Positions 11,253 to 18,711 of a DNA stretch of 43,699 bases are shown one piece after another. Location: positions 1 through 43,699 of the forward strand of contig WRLB01000004.1 in NCBI GenBank assembly GCA_009777815.1, written 5' to 3'. Within the stretch, counting starts at the first letter, position 1. The number at the start of each line of letters is the position of its first letter. The position numbers were made by a program, and so were the translations under genes. Below the pieces are notes generated by a model that saw only the letters and a list, made by a program, of their open reading frames with translations, did not search any database and was not told where the DNA came from. This DNA is from Bacteroidota bacterium. Lineage in GTDB: Bacteria > Bacteroidota > Ignavibacteria > Kapaibacteriales > UBA2268.

Positions 11253-12524
11253 ATGAAAAGATTTTTAACTCTACTTACTCTAATTTTAGCAAGCCAAAAT
11301 GCAAATGCAGGTGTATTTGATGGCACACAAGGTGAAGGAACTGAAATTTCTCCCTATCTAATTTATAATATTACCGACTTAAAAGAAGTTGCAGATACTA
11401 TTAATCTAACAAATGTTTTTAATAGAAATTTTCATTTCAAACTAATGGCAGATATTACTACGCCCGTTGATTTTAGTATTGGACATAATAATCCACAAAT
11501 TACTCATCGTTTTAGCCATAGTTTTGATGGCAATATGTATAAGATTACAGTTGCAATAAATACATCGCAATATGTAGCATTATTTGGATTTATAGATAGT
11601 AATGGTGTTATTAAAAATTTAAGTGTAGATGGTGAAGTTATATCTGCAACAGGCGAGGTTGGGAGTATTGCAGGTAGGAATTATGGCATCATTCAAAATT
11701 GCACTAATTATGCATCAATAAACTCCTCACTTATTGCTCATGCTGGTGGAATTGTTGGTGTAAATTATGGCATCATTCAAAACTGCATTAACTACGGAGA
11801 AATTATAGGTAATTTATATGCAGGCGGGATTGTTGGTGTAATGTCTGCTGGTCTATTGTTTGGCTGCATAAATGCTGCTAATGTAACGGGAACAACTATT
11901 ACAGGTGGAATTGTTGGATATGCTACTGGCGCACAAGGTTACAACGATGGCGTTATTATTACTAATTGCCTAAACATTGGAACTATAATCTGCGATAATT
12001 ATGTAGGTGGTATTGTAGGACGGGCTGTAAGAACTGATAATAGAGACCCTGCTATGTTTATTCAGAATTGTGTTAATGCAGGTTTTATTAAAGGAACAGG
12101 TCAAAATAATGCTACCGCTGGGATTGTATGTATTTTTTTTGCTCCTTCTTCTGCTGGTGCTGATATCATTATATCTAACTCAATAAATACAGGAGTTGTA
12201 GAAGGGAATAATAATGTAAGTGCTATAATATCTTTCGTAGGGACATCTACATCACTCACACTTACAAATTGCCATTATGATAAGCAATTTTGCAATCATA
12301 AAGGTGTAAATGGCGTAGATATTATAGGACAAGCAGAAGGTCATTTAACAAGAAATATGGTTGGCAGAAAGTTAGCATCTTTGCTCGGCGATATTGATTG
12401 GACCTATGTAGAAAGAGCAACTTTAATAGAATGTCTTTATCCACAACTAAAAGTATTAGACAACACAGATGCAAGCAAAGTTGGTGCCACACCAATATTT
12501 TTATATGATGGGATAAAAGATTAA
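11253..12524 (+). CDS. GLUG-motif repeat surface protein (possibly C-terminally truncated)
   Basis: Signal peptide; repeated GGIVGVNYGIIQNCINYGEI-type units (GLUG); ends abruptly at ...SKVGATPIFLYDGIKD. Confidence 0.75.
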   Translation: MKRFLTLLTLILASQNANAGVFDGTQGEGTEISPYLIYNITDLKEVADTINLTNVFNRNFHFKLMADITTPVDFSIGHNNPQITHRFSHSFDGNMYKITVAINTSQYVALFGFIDSNGVIKNLSVDGEVISATGEVGSIAGRNYGIIQNCTNYASINSSLIAHAGGIVGVNYGIIQNCINYGEIIGNLYAGGIVGVMSAGLLFGCINAANVTGTTITGGIVGYATGAQGYNDGVIITNCLNIGTIICDNYVGGIVGRAVRTDNRDPAMFIQNCVNAGFIKGTGQNNATAGIVCIFFAPSSAGADIIISNSINTGVVEGNNNVSAIISFVGTSTSLTLTNCHYDKQFCNHKGVNGVDIIGQAEGHLTRNMVGRKLASLLGDIDWTYVERATLIECLYPQLKVLDNTDASKVGATPIFLYDGIKD

Positions 12525-12527
12525 ATT

Positions 12528-12590
12528 GTCATATTGTACTTGTTTCATCATCTACATAATAAAGGGATGCCGAAGCGAGTTCGCCATGAC
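12528..12590. repeat. Dispersed two-arm palindromic element
   Basis: gtcatattgtacttgtttcatcatctacataataaagggatgccgaagcgagttcgccatgac. Confidence 0.75.
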
Positions 12591-12616
12591 AACGTTACTT
12601 TATATGAAAAAAATAG

Positions 12617-12624
12617 TATTTTTG
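12617..12624 (+). promoter_or_regulatory. -7 box TATTTTTG upstream of rsmI
   Basis: TAnnTTTG match 20 nt before the ATG at 12645. Confidence 0.5.
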
Positions 12625-12644
12625 TAACAATCAAATTAGATATT

Positions 12645-13481
12645 ATGTTAAAAGCAGAAAAAAGAGGAAAATTATATGTCGTATCTACTCACATCGGAAA
12701 TATAGAAGATGTTACTATTAGAGCAAAAGAAGTATTAAAACTTTGCGACATTGTCGTCTGCGAAGAATTAAAAGTAGGTTCTGTTTTATTAAAAAAATTA
12801 CAAATAAATAAAAAATTATTAATACTTAACGAGCAAAATGAATCCGAAGTAGTATTAGAACTAATACACACTATCAAAGAAGACGATAAAAAAATATCTC
12901 TAATATCTGATTGCGGAACACCTGTTTTTGCTGACCCAGGATTCCAATTAGTAAAAACAGCGCTACTTTCTGATATAGATGTAATAGTTGTCCCCGGTGC
13001 TACAAGTTTGATGACCGCATTGGTCAGAAGTGGAATGGATTTAAATCAATTTTTATATGCAGGATTTCTCTCTCGCAAGCGTGAAGAAAGAATAGAACAA
13101 CTAATTTCTTTATCCAAAGAACCCCGCACTGTTGTTATTTATGATACGCCTTATCGTTTGCTACCCGTATTAGAAGATGCAAGCAAAGTTATGCCTAACA
13201 GAAACATATATATCGGTATGAACCTAACTATGCCATTTGAAACACATCATTACGGGACATTTGCCGAACTATTTAATAAGTTTGAAAAAGAGAAAACAAA
13301 AGCAGAATTTGTTATATGTTTCGAAGGAAATGATAATTCTGAACTTTCTATGCGTTTCGCACCTAAAAAGGAAGATATAATCAAAATAATTCCAAGAAAA
13401 GATACTAAATTTAAAACTAAAAATAATTTTAGAAAACAACAACCACCAAAATTTAGAAAAAGAGATAGAAAGATGAAGTAA
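12645..13481 (+). CDS. rsmI: 16S rRNA (cytidine(1402)-2'-O)-methyltransferase
   Basis: KLYVVSTHIGNIEDVTIRAKEVLKLCDIVVCEE, ISDCGTPVFADPGF, VVPGATSLMTALVRSGM; start moved to MLKAEK because the upstream ORF extension is encoded by the palindromic repeat. Confidence 0.92.
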   Translation: MLKAEKRGKLYVVSTHIGNIEDVTIRAKEVLKLCDIVVCEELKVGSVLLKKLQINKKLLILNEQNESEVVLELIHTIKEDDKKISLISDCGTPVFADPGFQLVKTALLSDIDVIVVPGATSLMTALVRSGMDLNQFLYAGFLSRKREERIEQLISLSKEPRTVVIYDTPYRLLPVLEDASKVMPNRNIYIGMNLTMPFETHHYGTFAELFNKFEKEKTKAEFVICFEGNDNSELSMRFAPKKEDIIKIIPRKDTKFKTKNNFRKQQPPKFRKRDRKMK

Positions 13482-13510
13482 AAGTTTCTTCCTGTTACAT
13501 CTAAAAAATA

Positions 13511-15091
13511 TTACACCAATATATCAATTATTTCTATAACCTTATCAGTATAATTGCTAAACTTATCTGTATTTTTAAAATCAAGCAATGTATGTAATTT
13601 TATTAAAGTATTTTTAGCAATAAGAACATCATTATATTCTTCGTTTATAGTTATATTTTCTATATTTGTAAGTTTTTCGAGCCATCTATTTTTACCATAT
13701 CCGCCAATAATTCTATATTTATTAGCAACAGAAATTAGCGTAATTAAATTATATTTGATATTATCAACTTGGCTTTCTTTATTAAGATAATTAATCAGCA
13801 ATTTGCAATTATGTAGACGTTCTAAATCTGTTCTTCTCCATCTTCTAACAACTAATTCCAGCAAATAAAATATCTGCACAATATGATCGCTACTTGCTAA
13901 ATCATATCTATCAGATATATTTACAACAACTCCACTTTCACTAAAATACTCTCTAAATAGTTCAGCATAATTATCGGATTGGCGACTGCAAATACACATA
14001 TCAGAAAAAGGAATACCCTGCTTTTTATTTAAATCAACACACAGACGGACAATATTTTTAACTTCCTCTGCTTGATTTTCTGCTTCATAAATAGATATTT
14101 GTTTTTTTAGATTAGGGTTAAATAGTTTCACATTATCATTAAATAGCCACGTTTTTATGTTATTTACGATGCCATAAGTATTATCTAATTCTAAATTAGT
14201 ATTTAGTTCATTTGTTACTAATCTTCTAACATTTTGTGGCAAATTATCAATCATCGGACCGCTTTCTTTACTATAATCTATGCTAACTAAAACGGGAACA
14301 TTGCATTCACTAAACAGCGACACAAACTTTGCTTCGGGCATCTTAAATTCAGTAAAATCATAAAAATAAATCATACTATCTTTATCCAAAAAAGATAAAT
14401 CGTTCATATTGAATTGACTCTCAATAATAGCATTAAATATACCTACTTCATCAGTTTTATAATACTTTCTGTCATGCCGTGCTTGACTCGGCATCTCTTT
14501 ATTAGAATAATCAGGAGAATTAATCAAATATTCGTTATGACAATCGTTGCTGTTAGCCGCTAATAAATCCTCATATAACGAATATATTTTAGTTATATCT
14601 GAAAATCTTTTATCAGCCGATGTAATACCTTCCTGATAAACTAATTCATCTTGCATACTTTTAGAAGTAATTCCATCTTTTCGTAGCCCATTTACAACAT
14701 CAAAAATCTTTTCCAATATATTATAGGAAATACGATTATAATATACCAAACTTCCTTCGTTATGCAATATTTTCATTGCCTCTTCCATCAAACTTAACAA
14801 AGCAGCATCCGAATAACAACAGACATTATTATGTTTTTTTATTTCTTTAAGAACCAAAGTAGCAAAGTCAATTAAATTATAGATATGTAATTTAGTTATT
14901 GCTTTATTGTGGTGGGTGTAGTATTGTTTTATCCATTCTTTTTTTATGTAGTTGACGTATTTTCTTGTAGGAACGACTAAAACAGCCGATGAGCATTTAT
15001 CTTTTTTTATATAATATTCTAAAAATGCTTCGAGCGATGTCGGATAGATATTTCTATTATACGAACGATTATAAACTAATTGCATATACAA
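13511..15091 (-). CDS. AddB-like ATP-dependent helicase/nuclease subunit, apparently lacking the C-terminal nuclease half
   Basis: AVLVVPTRKYVNYIKKEWIKQYY near the N-terminus; QAEEVKNIVRLCVDLNKKQGIPFSDMCICSRQSDNYAELFREYF is typical of the UvrD-like/AddB fold; only 526 aa. First codon of the ORF is TTG; ATG at 15085 is a plausible start. Confidence 0.6.
   Translation of the reverse strand: MYMQLVYNRSYNRNIYPTSLEAFLEYYIKKDKCSSAVLVVPTRKYVNYIKKEWIKQYYTHHNKAITKLHIYNLIDFATLVLKEIKKHNNVCCYSDAALLSLMEEAMKILHNEGSLVYYNRISYNILEKIFDVVNGLRKDGITSKSMQDELVYQEGITSADKRFSDITKIYSLYEDLLAANSNDCHNEYLINSPDYSNKEMPSQARHDRKYYKTDEVGIFNAIIESQFNMNDLSFLDKDSMIYFYDFTEFKMPEAKFVSLFSECNVPVLVSIDYSKESGPMIDNLPQNVRRLVTNELNTNLELDNTYGIVNNIKTWLFNDNVKLFNPNLKKQISIYEAENQAEEVKNIVRLCVDLNKKQGIPFSDMCICSRQSDNYAELFREYFSESGVVVNISDRYDLASSDHIVQIFYLLELVVRRWRRTDLERLHNCKLLINYLNKESQVDNIKYNLITLISVANKYRIIGGYGKNRWLEKLTNIENITINEEYNDVLIAKNTLIKLHTLLDFKNTDKFSNYTDKVIEIIDILV
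14471..14541. repeat. Palindromic element inside the addB-like CDS
   Basis: gtcatgccgtgcttgactcggcatctc...ggagaattaatcaaatattcgttatgac; reads in frame as CHNEYLINSPDYSNKEMPSQARHD on the minus strand. Confidence 0.7.
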
Positions 15092-15096
15092 AAATA
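15089..15096 (-). promoter_or_regulatory. -7 box TATTTTTG (minus strand) overlapping the annotated addB-like start
   Basis: caaaaata on +; ends 3 nt before an in-frame ATG (15085). Confidence 0.4.
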
Positions 15097-15159
15097 ATGA
15101 AAAAAAGAGTATGTAATAAAGTCACCTCTAAAATTGTGACAATAACGCAAATATCTTTA

Positions 15160-16104
15160 TTATCTTTTTGGTCTTCTTTGGTCGTCTAATTTGTAAGTTG
15201 CGTAGCAGGGCACAAGACGTTTTGCTTGATAAGTATTTACGGCGACATTTTCTTTTTCGCAAAATGTTCCGAACCAGAATGGCAAATTCTTTTTATCATC
15301 TTGCAAATATAGACGCAAAGTAGTAATATAAGGGTATTCTCTCATTACAATAAATGATTGATGTGGCGGTTTAGTTGCAGGAATATATTGTCCCGTAGAA
15401 TCATTATAACCGACACGCAAAATCTTATAAAACTTTCCTTGAACTTGCGATAAATAACATATACCAATCGCTTTAGAATTGTCTTTAACATATTCTAAAA
15501 CAGAATCAGTTGTAGGCAATAATTTAGGATGATTAGAAACTTTTTTTTGCTTGCAAATAAGATTTACAAAGTTGCCATATTCTGAAGAGTTTTGCTCGGC
15601 AATTACAAATTCAGGTTCAAAAGTTAGATTGTTTAATTGACTTTGTAGCGATTTATGATTAGTAAAATGTTCTGTTAAAATATCAGTATTTATTGTGTCT
15701 AATGGGGAATCTGCTTGAACAAAGAAAACTATTCCATCATTTACAAGTTCCATTTTATAAAAGTCAGGAACATTATATTCATTTAATAGCGAATCTTCAT
15801 CTCGTAAATAATCTCGTCCTATAATTGCTACGCGTGTTTTACCTGATAGCAAATGCGATGTAGCATTTCGCGAATTAACATAATTGATTGCAAGTTCTAC
15901 TTTGGGATAACGCTCTTGATACATAAAAAATATAGAATCCATAGCAAATTGATAAGAAGCATCGCAATAAACTTCAATCCTGCCTGAATCTATTGTTTCA
16001 GTAGTTGGCACTTTGTTTTGCCTTTCACCACACGAGCAAAGCAAAATTACTACAAAAAGCAAAATAAGATTATTATTTTTCATCATTTTCATTCTTGTTT
16101 TCAT
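15160..16104 (-). CDS. PstS-like phosphate-binding-type lipoprotein
   Basis: Lipobox LLCSC; GRIEVYCDASYQFAMDSIFFMYQERYPKVELAINYVNSRNATSHLLSGKTRVAIIGRD is typical of PBP-like/PstS domains. Confidence 0.65.
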   Translation of the reverse strand: MKTRMKMMKNNNLILLFVVILLCSCGERQNKVPTTETIDSGRIEVYCDASYQFAMDSIFFMYQERYPKVELAINYVNSRNATSHLLSGKTRVAIIGRDYLRDEDSLLNEYNVPDFYKMELVNDGIVFFVQADSPLDTINTDILTEHFTNHKSLQSQLNNLTFEPEFVIAEQNSSEYGNFVNLICKQKKVSNHPKLLPTTDSVLEYVKDNSKAIGICYLSQVQGKFYKILRVGYNDSTGQYIPATKPPHQSFIVMREYPYITTLRLYLQDDKKNLPFWFGTFCEKENVAVNTYQAKRLVPCYATYKLDDQRRPKR

Positions 16105-16297
16105 TATTTTTAAAATTATATTCTTTATATTTCATTCTGTATAAAACTATTCTATAAACCCCAAATAAAACAAACACTCCGCCCATAACTCTAAAAAGGA
16201 CAGCATCTTCTTTTGCGGCAGGTATTACACCAATAATAAATACTATTCCTATGATAATTATAGAAATTTTAACAATGTAATTGATTATGTGTAGCAT
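16073..16297 (-). CDS. Small two-TM membrane protein
   Basis: 74 aa; two hydrophobic helices; 32-bp overlap with the PstS-like ORF; TATTTTTG box 22 nt upstream. Confidence 0.6.
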   Translation of the reverse strand: MLHIINYIVKISIIIIGIVFIIGVIPAAKEDAVLFRVMGGVFVLFGVYRIVLYRMKYKEYNFKNNENKNENDEK

Positions 16298-16318
16298 ATT
16301 TTATTTATTATATTTTTA

Positions 16319-16326
16319 CAAAAATA
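16319..16326 (-). promoter_or_regulatory. -7 box TATTTTTG for 16073..16297
   Basis: caaaaata on + strand. Confidence 0.5.
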
Positions 16327-16338
16327 ATGTTTTTTTTA

Positions 16339-16427
16339 TTTGTAAATTAAATATATCATTTTTAGCAAAAAAATGGGAAGTTTTTTGAGAAGGTAAAAAA
16401 TAACGCCGTAAGTTATTGATATGTAAA
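16339..16427 (-). repeat. ~90-bp noncoding element, copy 2 (inverted relative to copy 1)
   Basis: Reverse complement tttacatatcaataacttacggcgttattttttaccttctcaaaaaacttcccattttt..gctaaaaatgatatatttaatttacaaa. Confidence 0.85.
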
Positions 16428-16535
16428 GAGATATTTTTTAGTATGCATTAGTTGTATTTACACTGATGGCAATTCTATATTTACAAGCGTTATAGCAAGA
16501 CATTATTCGGTTGTGTCTGTCCTGCGGCTGGCGAT

Positions 16536-16733
16536 TTGATAAGTCAAATATCAGAGCATGGAAATACAAAAACATTTTTTAGATTTTTATGTTCCGTAGT
16601 TCATAAGTATAGCGATAAGAAGGTTTATATGCTTAAAAGCATAGAAGAAAGGATTAACGGTTTTGAAAAATGGAGCAACGATATTGATAAAGAAAAAATC
16701 AAGAATATATGCAATCTTATTGTAAATCTTTAA
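16536..16733 (+). pseudogene. Short ORF, possible gene remnant
   Basis: 65-aa ORF; the open frame extends upstream without a start (CVCPAAGDLISQISEHGN...); no family recognised. Confidence 0.25.
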
Positions 16734-16764
16734 AAGACATTATATTATTAATCTTTTTTTTCAT

Positions 16765-16772
16765 TATTTTTG
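16765..16772 (+). promoter_or_regulatory. -7 box TATTTTTG upstream of gcvT
   Basis: TAnnTTTG, 27 nt before the ATG at 16800. Confidence 0.5.
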
Positions 16773-16799
16773 TGTTTTGTAAATAAATTAATTAGTAAA

Positions 16800-17894
16800 A
16801 TGAAATTAACAAAATTTAACGCTATACATAAAAAACTTAATGCAAAAATGGTAGAATTTGCAGGTTTTGAAATGCCAATACAATATCCTAATGGAATTAT
16901 CAACGAACATAAAATTGTTCGTAATAAAGTTGGTGTTTTTGATGTATCACACATGGGCGAGTTTGAAGTTAGAGGAAATGATGCTCTGAACTTCCTTCAA
17001 TATCTTACGGTAAATGATGCCGCTAAACTAAATTATGGTGAAGTCCAATATTCCTGTATGTGTTATGAAAATGGTGGCATCGTTGATGACTTCCTTGTTT
17101 ATAATATGGATGACCATTATATGCTGGTTGTTAATGGTGCCAATATAGATAAAGATTGGGAATGGGTAAATAAAATTGCTGCTAAATTTAGCGTAGAATT
17201 AAAAAATACTTCTGATGATTATAATCTATTAGCAGTGCAAGGTCCAATGTCTCGCCAAACTTTACAAAAACTAACAGATGTAGATATTTCAGATGCAAAT
17301 ATGCCATTCTATACTTTCAAAAAAGGTTCTATTGCAAATGTCAATGCAATCATTTCTCGCACAGGATATACAGGTGAGTTGGGCTATGAAATTTATTTCA
17401 AAGGAGACGAGCAAACTTGCGAAAAGATATGGAATGCTATATTTGAAGCGGGTGCAGAGTTTGGTATAGAGCCGACAGGACTTGGTTGCCGTGATACTTT
17501 GCGATTAGAAAAATGTTATTGCCTTTATGGAAATGATATAGACCAAACTACTAATCCTATTGAAGCAGGTTTAGGATGGATAACTAAACTTAATAAGGGG
17601 TGCGATTTTGTTGCATCCGATTTATTAAAGAAAGTAAAAGAAGAAAAACCTGCTCGTAATTTAGTTGGAATAAACATTTTAGCAGATAGATTTATTGCTC
17701 GTCACGGCTATAAAGTATTTGCTGATGGCAAAGAAATCGGTTATGTTACAAGTGGTAGTATGTCGCCAACATTAGAAAAACCTATTGCTATGGGATATGT
17801 AGCGGCTGCCTACAAGTCCATCGGAACAAAAATTGAAATAGAAGCAAGAGGAAAGTTATTTCCTGCCGAAGTGATAAAGATGCCATTTGTTTAA
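16800..17894 (+). CDS. gcvT: Aminomethyltransferase (glycine cleavage system T protein)
   Basis: FAGFEMPIQYPNGIINEHKIVRNKVGVFDVSHMGEFEVRG; SRTGYTGELGYEIY; start at MKLTKFNAIH. Confidence 0.95.
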   Translation: MKLTKFNAIHKKLNAKMVEFAGFEMPIQYPNGIINEHKIVRNKVGVFDVSHMGEFEVRGNDALNFLQYLTVNDAAKLNYGEVQYSCMCYENGGIVDDFLVYNMDDHYMLVVNGANIDKDWEWVNKIAAKFSVELKNTSDDYNLLAVQGPMSRQTLQKLTDVDISDANMPFYTFKKGSIANVNAIISRTGYTGELGYEIYFKGDEQTCEKIWNAIFEAGAEFGIEPTGLGCRDTLRLEKCYCLYGNDIDQTTNPIEAGLGWITKLNKGCDFVASDLLKKVKEEKPARNLVGINILADRFIARHGYKVFADGKEIGYVTSGSMSPTLEKPIAMGYVAAAYKSIGTKIEIEARGKLFPAEVIKMPFV

Positions 17895-17959
17895 AATGAT
17901 AATCTCTGAATGTTATAATGAACTTGATGGGGCTTTTCCTTATTAGTTAATGTATATTT

Positions 17960-17983
17960 AACACGGGGATTCATCCCCGTGTT
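17960..17983. repeat. aacacggggattcatccccgtgtt hairpin
   Basis: Perfect palindrome recurring at 24589, 27332 and (imperfectly) 42601. Confidence 0.8.
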
Positions 17984-18136
17984 GTGTACATTTTTGTTAT
18001 TTTTTTGTATTTTTGCATTAATGTTTTATTTAAAAATTATGAGAGTGTTACTTACATAACATAAGCAATTTAATTGAATTTATAGAAAATACAATATAAA
18101 CCTTTTAAGTAATGCTCTCTTTTATAAAAAAAATTG

Positions 18137-18144
18137 TATATTTG
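18137..18144 (+). promoter_or_regulatory. -7 box TATATTTG
   Basis: TAnnTTTG 31 nt before the ATG at 18176. Confidence 0.45.
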
Positions 18145-18175
18145 TAAAAAATAAAATAATAAATTGTAAAGTATT

Positions 18176-18592
18176 ATGGAAAATGACAATAGTTTCTTCA
18201 GCGATGTAAACAATATAAAAACATCTAATATCAATGTTAATGCATTCGATAAAAATTATAGTAAACATTATTCTGAAGATGGAATATGGAATAAAATAAA
18301 AAAACATTATAAGAGTATCGGTAAAAAGTTTATTAAATTAGTTTTAGTTTTATACTATACTTTAAGAGATGATGATACTCCTAAATGGGCAAAAGCAATT
18401 ATATTAGGTGCGTTAGGATATTTTATTTTGCCATTAGATATTATTCCTGATTTTGTTCCTGTAATGGGATTTGCTGATGATTTAGTATCTATAACATTGG
18501 CTATTAGTTCTGTTATATTGCATATTAAAGAAGAACATAAAGAAAAAGCAGATAAAATGTTAGAAGCATTAAAAATTGATGCTAATGTTTAG
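18176..18592 (+). CDS. YkvA/DUF1232 family membrane protein
   Basis: DTPKWAKAIILGALGYFILPLDIIPDFVPVMGFADDLVSITLAISSV is the DUF1232 signature. Confidence 0.85.
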   Translation: MENDNSFFSDVNNIKTSNINVNAFDKNYSKHYSEDGIWNKIKKHYKSIGKKFIKLVLVLYYTLRDDDTPKWAKAIILGALGYFILPLDIIPDFVPVMGFADDLVSITLAISSVILHIKEEHKEKADKMLEALKIDANV

Positions 18593-18643
18593 TTTGCATA
18601 TAAATATAATTTTACATTATATAATTTTTTGTATAAAAAAAAT

Positions 18644-18651
18644 TATATTTG
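18644..18651 (+). promoter_or_regulatory. -7 box TATATTTG
   Basis: TAnnTTTG 60 nt before the ATG at 18712. Confidence 0.4.
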
Positions 18652-18711
18652 TATATTGTAAAATGTAATTAATGATAATAATTTTATTAAATATTTGTAG
18701 AGGTAAATATC

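Noticed and set aside
12534-12644. N-terminal extension of RsmI (MYLFHHLHNKGMPKRVRHDN...)
   Set aside because: Encoded by the intergenic palindromic repeat and upstream of the TATTTTTG promoter; the family start fits MLKAEKRGKLYVVS.
11121-16427. Interpretation as a composite transposon bounded by 90-bp inverted repeats
   Set aside because: No transposase or recombinase inside, and contents include the housekeeping rsmI; the identical 41-bp spacing to start codons fits a cis-regulatory element better. Kept only as an alternative.
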